From: Prevotella veroralis DSM 19559 = JCM 6290
GTDB lineage: Bacteria > Bacteroidota > Bacteroidia > Bacteroidales > Bacteroidaceae
Assembly (NCBI RefSeq): GCF_000377625.1
Contig: NZ_KB898329.1
Span: 62,001 to 126,000, forward strand
Direction of reading: 5' to 3'
Length of the DNA stretch: 64,000 bases
The notes under the pieces are model-generated. The model worked only from the letters and a program-made list of their open reading frames with translations, did not search any database and was not told the DNA's origin. A program made the translations under genes and the position numbers. Below, piece after piece: positions 55,264 through 64,000 of this stretch. Positions within the stretch are counted from its first letter, which is position 1; every line of letters starts with the position of its first letter.

Positions 55264-55308
55264 TATTTTTTTTTGATATATATAGACACTTTCTCGGTTT
55301 TTTATTTG

Positions 55309-55316
55309 TACTTTTG
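55309..55316 (+). promoter_or_regulatory. -7 box TACTTTTG for the LPS operon
   Basis: TACTTTTGC matches TAnnTTTG and lies 76 bases before the GTG start of waaA. It forms a divergent pair with the box at 55256. Confidence 0.55.
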
Positions 55317-55392
55317 CAATATACTATATACTCGTTTCAATCATCGAAGAAAGTTCTCTTGACAGGTTGAGCGAATAAATATTTAGGTAGCA

Positions 55393-56676
55393 GTGGTAGG
55401 CATCTTCACATTAATATATAATGGTCTTTTCAGCTTGGCAAATACATTCTTCCGCAGAGTGTGGGGGAGTGAACGTTGTCAACGATGGCTACAAAAGAAA
55501 CACCTAAAGGCTTATCGCTTTGTTATGGGGCAACAAAACTTGCTCTCAACCATACGTTGTGAGATGGTAGATGATGGTCGTGAGGTCTATTGGTTTCATG
55601 CTGCTTCCTATGGAGAATACAATGTTATTCGTCCGATTATACGGACTTTAAGGAACGAGAGACGCCGTTGCATCGTTACTTTCTTTTCATCATCTGGTTA
55701 CATTGCGTTGATGAATGAGAACGAGAAAAGCCATGAGGTGGATAACATTTTCTACCTTCCTTTAGACACGAAAAGCAATGTTAAGGAGTTTCTTGACATC
55801 GTGAAGCCTTCAAAGGTAATCTTTGCTATCTCTGAATATTGGGTAAATTACTTGTCAGAATTGCATCGCCGCAAGATACCAACCTATCTTGTTTCAATGT
55901 TAGTAGCTGATAGTTCTTATCTTCTGAAGTGGTATGGTTACCCCATCCGAAAGGTTTTCAAGGTCTTTACAAAGTTCATGGTCTTGGACGAACGATCGAA
56001 GGAGAATCTGGCAAAGATAGGCTTTAATAATGCAGAAGTGATAGGTGATCCTTTGTTTGATAACGCTATTCGCATAGCCAAAGAGCCTTATCAGAATGCA
56101 GTAATAGAGAAGTTTTGTGCAGACAATACGCCCGTCTTTGTGGCAGGGAGCGTGAGCGATGCTAACGATTTATCGCTTGTGTCTTCTTTAATTGAGCACG
56201 AACCAGATGTTAAATTCCTTGTTGTTCCACATGAGATAGATGCAGTGACACTTCGTGAGGTGCAAGAAAAAATACCTGCAAAGTCATTGTTATATACGGA
56301 ATGTACCGCAGATACCGACTTTACCGATGTGCAAGTATTGGTAGTTAATATCCTTGGCTCGCTCTCACGTATCTATCGTTATGGTAATTGGGCATACGTT
56401 GGAGGTGGTTTCACAGCCTATCTGCATAGTGTTATCGAACCAGCTGTTTATGGCATACCCGTGGCTTTTGGTCCAAGAATAGAGCGTAAGACAACCCCGA
56501 AAGAGATGGTTCGTCGAGGTATAGGAGCGATAGTCACAACGCCAGAAGGCTTGTGTTACTGGTTTAATCAGGTGAGAGAAGTAAGGGAACAGGAGGATGT
56601 GAAGAGTCGGGCAACGGCTTTCATAGAAGCAAATGCCAACTTCACTCAAAAGGTTTGTGCAAACATAGAGCAATGA
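55393..56676 (+). CDS. waaA: Kdo transferase (glycosyltransferase family 30)
   Basis: A 427-residue membrane-anchored transferase that adds Kdo from CMP-Kdo to lipid A. A stop at 55384 and the lack of any nearby in-frame ATG leave GTG at 55393 as the start, giving MVGIFTLIYNGLFSLANTFF, which resembles other WaaA N-termini. Family blocks: WFHAASYGEYNVIRPII, FVAGSVSDANDLSL, VGGGFTAYLHSVIEPAVYGI and PVAFGPRIERKTTPKEMV. First gene of the LPS operon; its stop overlaps the next start (ATGA). Confidence 0.94.
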   Translation: MVGIFTLIYNGLFSLANTFFRRVWGSERCQRWLQKKHLKAYRFVMGQQNLLSTIRCEMVDDGREVYWFHAASYGEYNVIRPIIRTLRNERRRCIVTFFSSSGYIALMNENEKSHEVDNIFYLPLDTKSNVKEFLDIVKPSKVIFAISEYWVNYLSELHRRKIPTYLVSMLVADSSYLLKWYGYPIRKVFKVFTKFMVLDERSKENLAKIGFNNAEVIGDPLFDNAIRIAKEPYQNAVIEKFCADNTPVFVAGSVSDANDLSLVSSLIEHEPDVKFLVVPHEIDAVTLREVQEKIPAKSLLYTECTADTDFTDVQVLVVNILGSLSRIYRYGNWAYVGGGFTAYLHSVIEPAVYGIPVAFGPRIERKTTPKEMVRRGIGAIVTTPEGLCYWFNQVREVREQEDVKSRATAFIEANANFTQKVCANIEQ

Positions 56677-57563
56677 GAAAAGTACGTTATTATATATTCC
56701 TCGGTCTCCTCAAGTGTATAGCCTTGCTGCCTTTCTGGTGCTTGTATCGGATAAGTGACTTTATATATCTCGTTTTGCGGTATGTTATTCATTATCGGAA
56801 ACGAGTGATGACAGGTAATATCAGTAGGTCATTCCCAGAGTTAAATCAAAAGGAGGTAGGCGTTATCACCAATAAATTCTATCGTCATCTGGCTGATGTC
56901 ATAGTAGAGTCTGTGAAACTTCTGCATGTCAGTGACGATGAGATGAAACGCCGAATTGAGGTCTATAATGGCGATGAGGTGGAACGCATAGCGGCTGATG
57001 GTCGCCCCGTAATCCTATTCCTTGGGCATTATGGTAACTGGGAGTGGGCACAGGAAGTATCGCATTATTACAGTCGACCAGCATTCACTTGTGAGTTATA
57101 TCGACCTGTAAAAGACAAGGTGATGGACGATTTGATGTTACGCATCCGAAGCCGTTTTAACACCACACTTGTTACACAGCAAGAAGCCATCCGATTCCTT
57201 TTAAGGAAGTATCGGAGTAATGAACAATTCCTCGTGGGGTTCATATCTGACCAGCGTCCGAATAGTCAGAACCTTCATAACTGGACACAGTTTCTGCATC
57301 AAGACACCGCTTTCGCTGTGGGAGGGGAGGAGATAGGTAAGCACGTAAAAGCCCACTACTTCTTCCTACATGTTGAGAAACCGCGACGTGGTCACTATGT
57401 TATGACCTTTCAAGAGGTGCGTCCTGAAGAGGATAAAACGAAGTTCCCTTATACTTTACAATACCTCCGCATGATGGAGGAGAACATCCGTAAGCAACCC
57501 GAGCTATGGCTTTGGTCGCATAACAGATGGAAGTTTGACAGGGACGGGAACGCCATTCATTAG
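56673..57563 (+). CDS. Lipid A late acyltransferase (LpxL/HtrB family)
   Basis: A 296-residue membrane-associated acyltransferase. The start at 56673 overlaps the waaA stop and gives MRKVRYYIFLGLLKC with an N-terminal hydrophobic anchor. The HxxxxE catalytic pair is His119 and Glu124 in FLGHYGNWEWAQ, and the C-terminus has WLWSHNRWK as in the LpxL family. It adds a secondary acyl chain to lipid A. Which position it acylates cannot be told. Coupled to waaA. Confidence 0.9.
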   Translation: MRKVRYYIFLGLLKCIALLPFWCLYRISDFIYLVLRYVIHYRKRVMTGNISRSFPELNQKEVGVITNKFYRHLADVIVESVKLLHVSDDEMKRRIEVYNGDEVERIAADGRPVILFLGHYGNWEWAQEVSHYYSRPAFTCELYRPVKDKVMDDLMLRIRSRFNTTLVTQQEAIRFLLRKYRSNEQFLVGFISDQRPNSQNLHNWTQFLHQDTAFAVGGEEIGKHVKAHYFFLHVEKPRRGHYVMTFQEVRPEEDKTKFPYTLQYLRMMEENIRKQPELWLWSHNRWKFDRDGNAIH

Positions 57564-57584
57564 AAGTACTAAATAATAGATACA

Positions 57585-58316
57585 ATGAATATCGTATGTG
57601 TAATTCCTGCGCGAGCAGAGTCTTCGCGCTTTTTTGAAAAGCCTCTTGCATTGATCTTAGGCAAGCCAATGATACGTTGGGTGTGGGAACATTGCAAGGA
57701 AGTAGAGCAGTTCAGTGAAGTGTATGTAGCAACAGATAGCGAGAAAATCAAGGCTCTCGCAGAATCGTTCGGAGCGAAAGTTGTTATGACAGCATCTGAT
57801 CATGACACTGCAACAGAGCGTCTTTATGAGGTGTCAACAAAGGTTGATGCAGATCTATATGTCATGGTGAATGGTGATGAACCATTGTTGACTAAGGACT
57901 ACATCACGCAGTGTATCCCTGCAAACATAGGTGAGGGAGAGATGTATGTGTCTAACCTTATGACCGATTTCCACAACCCTGTTGAGGTCGTTGATTCGAC
58001 TAACTTGAAGATAGTAACAGGTCATAACAACCGTTGCTTATTTATCTCACGCAGTCCAATCCCATATCCAAAGGGCAATATGGATTATGTTTATCATAAG
58101 TTCGTGGGTGTAGGTGCTTTCAATCATAAGGCTTTGGAGTTCTATCATACGACCCCTCGTGGACCTATAGAGAAGATAGAAGAGAATGATTCCTTCCGCT
58201 TTATCGAGAACAATGTGCCTATTTATTACTACAATTGCCATTGTCGCTCACTCTCAGTGGACAACCACAAAGACATTGCGGGAGTTGAGGCTATTATGAA
58301 AGGCGAAATGGAATAA
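57585..58316 (+). CDS. kdsB: CMP-Kdo synthetase
   Basis: A 243-residue cytidylyltransferase that activates Kdo with CTP, supplying the donor for WaaA. The N-terminal motif is CVIPARAESSRFFEKPLALI, followed by LGKPMIRWVWE, YVATDSEKI and YVMVNGDEPLL. The C-terminal region has HKFVGVGAFNHKALEFY and the final IENNVPIYYYNCHCRSLSVD. The usual R-x-x-S-x-R motif is seen as RAESSRF. Confidence 0.95.
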   Translation: MNIVCVIPARAESSRFFEKPLALILGKPMIRWVWEHCKEVEQFSEVYVATDSEKIKALAESFGAKVVMTASDHDTATERLYEVSTKVDADLYVMVNGDEPLLTKDYITQCIPANIGEGEMYVSNLMTDFHNPVEVVDSTNLKIVTGHNNRCLFISRSPIPYPKGNMDYVYHKFVGVGAFNHKALEFYHTTPRGPIEKIEENDSFRFIENNVPIYYYNCHCRSLSVDNHKDIAGVEAIMKGEME

Positions 58317-58330
58317 AGAGGAAATCACCT

Positions 58331-59287
58331 ATGGGTAATTCAATAGGGAAGATCTTGGACTATGTATTCGTACCTCGAATATGTTATCGTCCACGTCTCT
58401 CTTCCATCATGGCAGGGCTTAGCCATGATGAAAGAGAGATTGTTATGGATCGTGTTGCCTACTATAATAAACTTCAAGAGCATACTCATATAGATGGAGC
58501 AACTACTGTTGGGCAATATAAGTTCCCATTAAAGAAGCAACAGTTTGGCGATAAGAAGAGTCGTCTCTCTACTTATTTCTTTGACCAGTATAGTGTCTTG
58601 AAGTATTTCCCAGCGGCATGTAGATTTAGATATGAGCATGGGGATGTAACCCATGTGCCGTCTCAACCAACGTTTGTAAAGAGCCGTCCGATAGCAGGGG
58701 ACAATGTGAATGCGGTCTTGCTGAAGCTCGATCAGCATAGACACTTCCGTTTCGTGCATGACGAGAAGGCTTTTGCAGAAAAGAAGAACATGCTTGTCTC
58801 AAGGACAACATGGTGTAATGCTCGTCCTCACAGACGCAGGTTTTGCGAGATGTTTTGGGATCATCCCATGTGCAATATAGGTAAGTCTCAAGCCGAGCCA
58901 AACGAAGATTTCCCTGAAAGTATCAAGGGATTCCTAAGCATTGAGGAGCAGTTAGATTATAAGTTTGTCGCTTGCATTGAAGGAATGGACGTTGCAACGA
59001 ACCTCAAGTGGGTGATGTCCTCTAATTCAGTAGCCGTCTCCGCACCTATGATTTATGAGACTTGGTACATGGAAGGAAGGCTTATTCCAGATTATCATTA
59101 TATAGAGGTAAAACCTGACTACTCGGACTTGATAGAGAAAATAGAGTACTATATTGCACATCCATCAGAGGCTGAAACCATCATAGAACATGCCCATGAA
59201 TGGGTGAAGCAGTTCCAAAATCCAAGAATAGAATTGGCTACGCAGCTTGCAGTAGCACAAAAGTACTTTGACTTAACAGACCTATGA
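58331..59287 (+). CDS. Glycosyltransferase family 90 (CAP10/LpsA-like)
   Basis: A 318-residue protein whose C-terminal two-thirds match GT90: VHDEKAFAEKKNMLVSRTTW, YKFVACIEGMDVATNLKWVM, SAPMIYETWYMEGRLIPDYH and YIEVKPDYSDLIEKIEYYIA. In Pasteurellaceae LpsA proteins of this family add hexoses to LPS, and in eukaryotes relatives are O-glucosyl or xylosyl transferases. No membrane segment is visible. Position between kdsB and GT4 genes points to LPS core assembly; donor and acceptor are unknown. Its stop overlaps the start of the next gene. Confidence 0.82.
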   Translation: MGNSIGKILDYVFVPRICYRPRLSSIMAGLSHDEREIVMDRVAYYNKLQEHTHIDGATTVGQYKFPLKKQQFGDKKSRLSTYFFDQYSVLKYFPAACRFRYEHGDVTHVPSQPTFVKSRPIAGDNVNAVLLKLDQHRHFRFVHDEKAFAEKKNMLVSRTTWCNARPHRRRFCEMFWDHPMCNIGKSQAEPNEDFPESIKGFLSIEEQLDYKFVACIEGMDVATNLKWVMSSNSVAVSAPMIYETWYMEGRLIPDYHYIEVKPDYSDLIEKIEYYIAHPSEAETIIEHAHEWVKQFQNPRIELATQLAVAQKYFDLTDL

Positions 59288-60468
59288 TGACTAACGATAA
59301 CCAGCGGCATGGACGGAAAGTGCATATTGCATTCCTTTCAAAAGACTTCCCTTGCGGTGGAGCAGAGCGTGTAACGTGTGATGTGGGCAACTGGTTATGC
59401 TCCCACGGATTCGCTGTTACGGTCTTTGTTATGAACCATTTGCAAGAGAACTATCCGAAGGGTTTCCAGCGATTGTTCGATGTGAAACCTCTTCCTAAGG
59501 GTAATATCCTATGGTCACCACGTGTTGCCAAGGCTATTCGTGATGCCATATTAAGGGAGAAGGTGGATATTCTTGTGACTTATCAGAAGCAACGCTATGC
59601 TGCTTGGTTGAAGGCAAAGACAGGTGTAAAGATGGTCTTTGTCCTCCACAATCCACCATTCCATGAACTGTTGGGGCTTACCGTAGCTATTGGTGAAGCA
59701 CATCCTTTTAAAAGGAGTCTGTTACAGGTATGGAAGAAGGTAATGGATATGGATTATTACAGAAAGTACCAGAAAGTATATCACTGGGCGGATGCTTATG
59801 GTGTTCTTTGTCAGTCTTTTAAAGATCAATTGACGAAGAACTTGAATCTATCAGCTGATAATAAGGTATGTGTCTTACCCAATTCTGTATCCTTACCAAC
59901 TGATGTGAACTTGGATAAAGAGAAGATCATTCTTTATTTGGGACGCTTTGCTCATATACAGAAGCGTGTTGACCGCTTGTTACGAATATGGAAGATCGTA
60001 CAGCCGCAGCTACCTGATTGGAAGTTGGAGATTGTTGGCGGAGGTGTAGAAGACGCATCATTAAGGGCAATGGCAACAACGCTTGAACTGAAGAATATAG
60101 CTTTTGAAGGACCGACCAATCAGGCAAAGAAGTATTATGATGAGGCTGCAATCTTGTGTATGACATCGTCTTATGAAGGCTGGCCGTTGGTTTTGGCGGA
60201 AGCACAAACTAATGGTGTTGTTCCTATTCTGTATAATAGTTTCACAGCAGCTACAGCTGTTGTCTCAAGCAAAGAGGAAGGTGTTCTGATAGAGCCATTC
60301 GATAAAGAAGCATACGCCAAAGCGTTAGTTGCACTTGCTAAAGACGATGAACGCAGGAAGAGAATGCAGTTACGAGTGATTGAGAAAGCAAAGACATACA
60401 GTATTGATAATACAGGGGCTGCATGGCTCCAGATGGTTAGGAGGATACTAAATGAAGATAGGGGTTGA
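59284..60468 (+). CDS. Glycosyltransferase family 4
   Basis: A 394-residue GT-B enzyme. The N-terminus holds HIAFLSKDFPCGGAERVTCD, and the C-terminal donor-binding domain has ILYLGRFAHIQKRVDRLLRI, LEIVGGG, and CMTSSYEGWPLVLAEAQTNG with the E-x7-E type signature. It transfers a sugar from a nucleotide or lipid donor to the growing LPS core or O-chain; the sugar is unknown. ATGATG at 59284/59287 offers two starts. Overlaps both neighbours. Confidence 0.9.
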   Translation: MMTNDNQRHGRKVHIAFLSKDFPCGGAERVTCDVGNWLCSHGFAVTVFVMNHLQENYPKGFQRLFDVKPLPKGNILWSPRVAKAIRDAILREKVDILVTYQKQRYAAWLKAKTGVKMVFVLHNPPFHELLGLTVAIGEAHPFKRSLLQVWKKVMDMDYYRKYQKVYHWADAYGVLCQSFKDQLTKNLNLSADNKVCVLPNSVSLPTDVNLDKEKIILYLGRFAHIQKRVDRLLRIWKIVQPQLPDWKLEIVGGGVEDASLRAMATTLELKNIAFEGPTNQAKKYYDEAAILCMTSSYEGWPLVLAEAQTNGVVPILYNSFTAATAVVSSKEEGVLIEPFDKEAYAKALVALAKDDERRKRMQLRVIEKAKTYSIDNTGAAWLQMVRRILNEDRG

Positions 60469-61576
60469 TGCAAGGAAGATATTACGTAATGCCACGGGAT
60501 TAGGCAATTACGGTCGGACATTGGTGTGTAATATGTCAGAGTTGATAGCTGACAACGATCGTCTCTTGCTGTTTTCTCCAGATGAAGGGAAGCCTGCTTT
60601 GAAAGCTATCTCTATACCTCAAAAAGGAGAGTTGGTGGTTCCTACAAATTCATCCATCCCTTTATATAAAAGGTGGTGGCATTTGAAAGGAATGGTAAAA
60701 GACCTCCGTAAGCATGAAGTGAATGTCTTTCATGGACTCAATGCAGAGTTACCAAAGGGTATTAGTAAGGTTGTTCCTGCCATTCTTACAGTTCATGACC
60801 TTATCTTTCTGCGCCATCCCGAATGGTACAAACCCATTGATAGATGGCTTTACACCCGTCGTTTCTATAACGCCATCAATGAGGCAACACACATCATAGC
60901 CATCTCTGAATGTACAAAACGAGATATTATAGAGTATGGGAAGGTGCCCGAAGAGAAAATATCGGTAATCTATCAGAGTTGTAGTACACGTTTTGCAGCT
61001 CCTGTAGATGTGTCTTTAAAGCATAAGGTAAGGGAGAAGTATCATCTTACAAACGACTTCATCCTCTTTGTTGGTACGATAGAAGAGCGCAAAAATGCCC
61101 TTGAGATAGTGGAAGCCTTATCTTATTTGGAAGGTGTTGATGCGGTTATTGTGGGTAGAAGAACCCCTTATGCCGATCGAATAGAGGCGAAAGCTAGGGA
61201 ACTTGGAGTCGCTGGTAGGGTTCATCTCCTATCTGGTATTGATGATGAAACATTGCATGCTCTATACCATTCGGCAGCTGTCTTTGGTTATCCGAGCCGT
61301 TATGAAGGGTTCGGAATACCCATCATTGAGGCAATGGAAGCTAGTCTCCCTGTTGTCGCAGCGACGGGAAGTTGTTTGGAAGAAGCTGGTGGTAAGGGTA
61401 GTCTATACGTGAGTCCAGATGATCCGAAGGCATTTGCTGAGGCTATAAAGCGCATGTTGCCGGGTGGTGACCGGCGTGAGCAGGCTATCTGTGAAGGCTT
61501 GGAATACGTCAAGAAGTTCGATGGTAAGAAGGTTGCCCAACAGGTGATTGACATATATAATAGGTATGGCAAATAA
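60452..61576 (+). CDS. Glycosyltransferase family 4
   Basis: A 374-residue GT-B enzyme, second of the pair. MKIGVDARKILRNATGLGNY, HDLIFLRHPEWYKPIDRWLY and AISECTKRDIIEYGKVPEEK mark the acceptor domain; FVGTIEERKNALEIVEALSY and FGYPSRYEGFGIPIIEAMEA, the donor domain. This pattern is like mannosyl or N-acetylglucosaminyl transferases of O-antigen and core clusters, but specificity cannot be read. It overlaps the previous gene by 17 bases. Confidence 0.9.
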   Translation: MKIGVDARKILRNATGLGNYGRTLVCNMSELIADNDRLLLFSPDEGKPALKAISIPQKGELVVPTNSSIPLYKRWWHLKGMVKDLRKHEVNVFHGLNAELPKGISKVVPAILTVHDLIFLRHPEWYKPIDRWLYTRRFYNAINEATHIIAISECTKRDIIEYGKVPEEKISVIYQSCSTRFAAPVDVSLKHKVREKYHLTNDFILFVGTIEERKNALEIVEALSYLEGVDAVIVGRRTPYADRIEAKARELGVAGRVHLLSGIDDETLHALYHSAAVFGYPSRYEGFGIPIIEAMEASLPVVAATGSCLEEAGGKGSLYVSPDDPKAFAEAIKRMLPGGDRREQAICEGLEYVKKFDGKKVAQQVIDIYNRYGK

Positions 61577-62579
61577 AGAAAACAAGCGTATCCTTGTCAT
61601 AAGACTATCAGCATTGGGGGATGTTGCAATGACTATCCCTGCTATCTATAGTGTGGCTAGAACCTATCCACAACACCGTTTCTATGTGTTGACGATGGCT
61701 TTTTGTACCAAGCTCTTCATCCATGTTCCAGAGAATATAACACTGTGTCCTGTGAAGGACAGAAAGGCTGTCTTAGAGCCAATTAAGGGCTTGAAGTTTG
61801 ACGCTGTAGCCGATTTACACAACGTGATGCGCTCTTGGAAGATTGATTTACGCTATCTTTTGCGAGGCGTGCGAGTGACAATACTTGACAAGAAACGTAG
61901 TGAACGACATGCGATAACACATCAACATAAGTACACGGAGAGTAAGTTTACAGCACGATACTTCGATGTTTTTAGACGATTAGGGCTACCTTGTGAACCT
62001 CAGTTCGATGGTTTGTTCGATAAGAAACCAACCCTACCTCTACAATTAACAAAGCCGGAGAACGAACATTGGATAGGTATTGCACCCTTTGCAAGATATA
62101 AGAATAAGACCTATCCAGCTAGTCAGATGCAAGAAGTTATTGCCTTGTTGAATCAGACAGAGAACGTGAGAGTGTTCTTATTCGGCGGTAGGGGAGAAGA
62201 AAAAGCAACTTTAGAGTTATGGGCAAAAGAGTTGGCTAACGTCAGATGTATCGCTGGTTCATTGCAATTACACGAGGAATTGGCACTGATGGCATGGCTT
62301 GATGTAATGGTGTCTATGGACTCTGCCAATATGCACTTAGCCTCTCTTGCAGGCGTGCGTGTCGTGAGTATATGGGGCGGAACAGCTCCCGCTTGTGGCT
62401 TCTTAGGCTGGCAGCAGCAAGAAGGTGACGCTTTGTTGACACATTGTGATTGCCAACCTTGTACGATAGCGGGGGCAGATGAGTGTGCAAAAGGTGATTA
62501 CCATTGCATGACGACATTAACCCCATCGCAAGTTGTAGATAAGTTGATGAATGTGATAAAGACGAACGATAAGAAGTGA
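61566..62579 (+). CDS. Glycosyltransferase family 9 (heptosyltransferase-like)
   Basis: A 337-residue GT9 protein. The longer frame opens at 61548, but the ATG at 61566 gives the family start MANKENKRILVIRLSALGDV. The donor-side blocks are IGIAPFARYKNKTYPASQMQ, VFLFGGRGEEKATLE, and VSMDSANMHLASLAGVRVVS followed by IWGGTAP. GT9 enzymes add heptose to Kdo in LPS cores; in Bacteroidetes the sugar may differ. The C-terminus has clustered cysteines (THCDCQPCTIAGADECAKGD), as in some relatives. Overlaps the upstream GT4 gene by 11 bases. Confidence 0.9.
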   Translation: MANKENKRILVIRLSALGDVAMTIPAIYSVARTYPQHRFYVLTMAFCTKLFIHVPENITLCPVKDRKAVLEPIKGLKFDAVADLHNVMRSWKIDLRYLLRGVRVTILDKKRSERHAITHQHKYTESKFTARYFDVFRRLGLPCEPQFDGLFDKKPTLPLQLTKPENEHWIGIAPFARYKNKTYPASQMQEVIALLNQTENVRVFLFGGRGEEKATLELWAKELANVRCIAGSLQLHEELALMAWLDVMVSMDSANMHLASLAGVRVVSIWGGTAPACGFLGWQQQEGDALLTHCDCQPCTIAGADECAKGDYHCMTTLTPSQVVDKLMNVIKTNDKK

Positions 62580-62634
62580 TATAACGTATAGATAAAGATA
62601 AGAACATCTATTAGATAGACTGAAAAAATTGATT

Positions 62635-64000
62635 ATGAAGAAAGATCTTTCAATATTATTGTGGCTGTTTATAGCCTTTACTTTGTTTTTCTTAGGTATT
62701 CAGAAGCCGTTATTCCTCATTTATAACCATGGCTTCGGAAAATTATCTCCATCGTTCCATGACGTCTTGGAGATTTATGTACATGGTTTTGCCATTGATA
62801 TGGCAACGGTGGGTTATATGATGGCAATACCTCTTTTGCTCTTTGGTATCAAATGGGCATGGGCGAAGTTCCCTATTAAGAAGAGTTTAAACATCTATCT
62901 CGTCATTATCTCCATATTACTGACATTGGGCGCGTTAGCCGATGCATCGTTGTATGAGTTTTGGGAGTTTAAGCTCGATCGGATGGCGTTCTTTTATCTT
63001 AATGACCCAAAGGATGCCTTTGCAAGTGTGTCAGTAGGTTATCTGCTTGTACGTCTACTCGGTTGGATTGTACTAGCTGCTATCTCATACGCCCTGCTTG
63101 CATGGCCTTTATGGAAAGTACAATTAGGAAAGATAAAGACAAATCCATGGTTGCGTGGTGTCCTTTTTGTTGTGATAGGAGGAGCCTTGTTTGCTATGAT
63201 TCGTGGTTTAAGAATATGGCCAAATACGCCAGGTCGTGCGTTTTATAGCAATGTCACATTCTATAATCATGCAGCTTTGAATCCAATCTTCAACCTTATG
63301 TACAGTCTTCAGAAGGAGGAGGACGACTACAAGGAATTTGATGCTTTCGATGAGAAAACGCGAGCTAAGCTATATGAGGGTCTATTTCCAACAAAGGCCG
63401 ATAGTACGGAGAAGCTCATAAAAACATCACGTCCTAATGTGTTAGTAGTGGTTCTTGAGGGCTTTGGCTCATGTTTCATTGAAGGCTTAGGAGGTATGAA
63501 AGATGTTGGGGTAAACATCAATCGCCTCTTACCAGAGAGTGTTGTCTTCGATAGTTGTTATTGTGGTAGCTTCCGAACAGACCGTGGTATTGTGTGTGCA
63601 GTGAGTGGTTATCTGGGGCAACCAACGACAAGTATCATGCGTTTTACACATAAGATCAAGCATTTGCCAGGCTTACCAAAGACCCTGAAGAAGTATGGCT
63701 ATCAGACACAAGCACTCTATGGAGGCGACGTGTCATTCTTTAATATGTCTGAATACTTCCTTGATTCGGGGCATGACAAGCTAGTGACAGAGGATGACTT
63801 CCCCGCTTCTGACAGAACAACTAAGTGGGGAGTACCAGACCATGTAACCTTTAACTGGTTGTATAATGACATTGTTCGTCGTGATAAGGAAAAGTCTGGT
63901 CCATGGTACACTACCTTCTTAACCATCAGTTCTCACAACCCGTTTGATGTGCCTTATCATCGTTTGAAGGATAAGAAATACAATGCTTTCGCATATACGG
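62635..64000 (+). CDS. LtaS-like sulfatase-fold phosphotransferase, 3' end outside the window
   Basis: The frame runs 455 codons without a stop to the window end. The N-terminal third has about five transmembrane helices (LSILLWLFIAFTLFFLGI, TVGYMMAIPLLLFGI, LNIYLVIISILLTLGALA, LLGWIVLAAISYALLAW, VLFVVIGGALFAMI), then an exported alkaline phosphatase-like domain with metal ligand Glu275 (VVLEGFGS) and the nucleophile Thr315 (GSFRTDRG). This is the LtaS/MdoB/OpgE-like layout. Bacteroidetes lack lipoteichoic acid, so it probably transfers a phospho-alcohol (phosphoglycerol or phosphoethanolamine) onto LPS or another glycan. It closes the LPS cluster 55 bases after the GT9 gene. Confidence 0.85.
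   Translation, partial: MKKDLSILLWLFIAFTLFFLGIQKPLFLIYNHGFGKLSPSFHDVLEIYVHGFAIDMATVGYMMAIPLLLFGIKWAWAKFPIKKSLNIYLVIISILLTLGALADASLYEFWEFKLDRMAFFYLNDPKDAFASVSVGYLLVRLLGWIVLAAISYALLAWPLWKVQLGKIKTNPWLRGVLFVVIGGALFAMIRGLRIWPNTPGRAFYSNVTFYNHAALNPIFNLMYSLQKEEDDYKEFDAFDEKTRAKLYEGLFPTKADSTEKLIKTSRPNVLVVVLEGFGSCFIEGLGGMKDVGVNINRLLPESVVFDSCYCGSFRTDRGIVCAVSGYLGQPTTSIMRFTHKIKHLPGLPKTLKKYGYQTQALYGGDVSFFNMSEYFLDSGHDKLVTEDDFPASDRTTKWGVPDHVTFNWLYNDIVRRDKEKSGPWYTTFLTISSHNPFDVPYHRLKDKKYNAFAYT

Overview
The window comes from a Bacteroidota chromosome, most likely a Prevotella or close relative. Evidence: a SusC/SusD pair, fimbrillin-like lipoproteins, HU-like proteins of the Bacteroidetes type, a DUF349 protein, -7 promoter boxes of the TAnnTTTG type, few Shine-Dalgarno sequences, and an rsfS-ftsH-cdsA gene order common in this phylum. 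Species cannot be fixed from the sequence. No rRNA, tRNA, CRISPR array, transposase, integrase or origin was seen.

Layout. 1-2.7 kb: surface cassette 1 (short acidic-tailed peptide, fimbrillin-like lipoprotein, palindrome array, HU-like gene). 3-6.2 kb: carboxynorspermidine synthase group with a TfoX-like gene and recA. 6.3-14.7 kb: cutC, an exported transglutaminase-like protein, an ABC transporter/GIN lipoprotein/GntR operon, and an exported PepC-type peptidase. 15.3-23 kb: GH2 beta-galactosidase divergent from a SusC/SusD pair. 23-31 kb: SprT-like gene, rsfS-ftsH-cdsA, DUF349 protein, corA. 31.3-39.2 kb: an unknown lipoprotein and a menaquinone operon (thioesterase-menF-menD-menB-four helix bundle gene-menC-menE). 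39.9-45 kb: lysS, gpsA, pgi and a HAD phosphatase. 45.2-48.2 kb: surface cassette 2, paralogous to cassette 1, with its lipoprotein gene interrupted by an in-frame stop. 48.5-54.2 kb: rsgA, frr, fRMsr, rsmA, a flippase-like membrane protein and pepD. 54.6-64 kb: a small outer-membrane protein, then a lipopolysaccharide operon (waaA, lpxL-type acyltransferase, kdsB, GT90, two GT4, GT9) running into an LtaS-like phosphotransferase cut by the window end.

The most unusual content lies between genes. Most large intergenic gaps hold a tandem array of dyad-symmetric units with a 22-bp period (23-24 bp in one array), with unit sequences that differ from array to array. Eight arrays were found (near 2.0, 10.1, 14.85, 23.85, 31.0, 39.65, 47.55 and 54.4 kb). 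Around them are three more repeat types: a roughly 55-60 bp pyrimidine/purine hairpin element (called family A here), a 22-bp palindrome GGACAGACG-N4-CGTCTGTCC often in inverted pairs (family B), and a 45-bp triple tandem repeat. Family A has entered reading frames: it supplies the start region of the HAD gene and the tail of the first HU-like protein. These arrays, and the twin peptide/fimbrillin/HU cassettes that carry two of them, are the best candidates for something undescribed.
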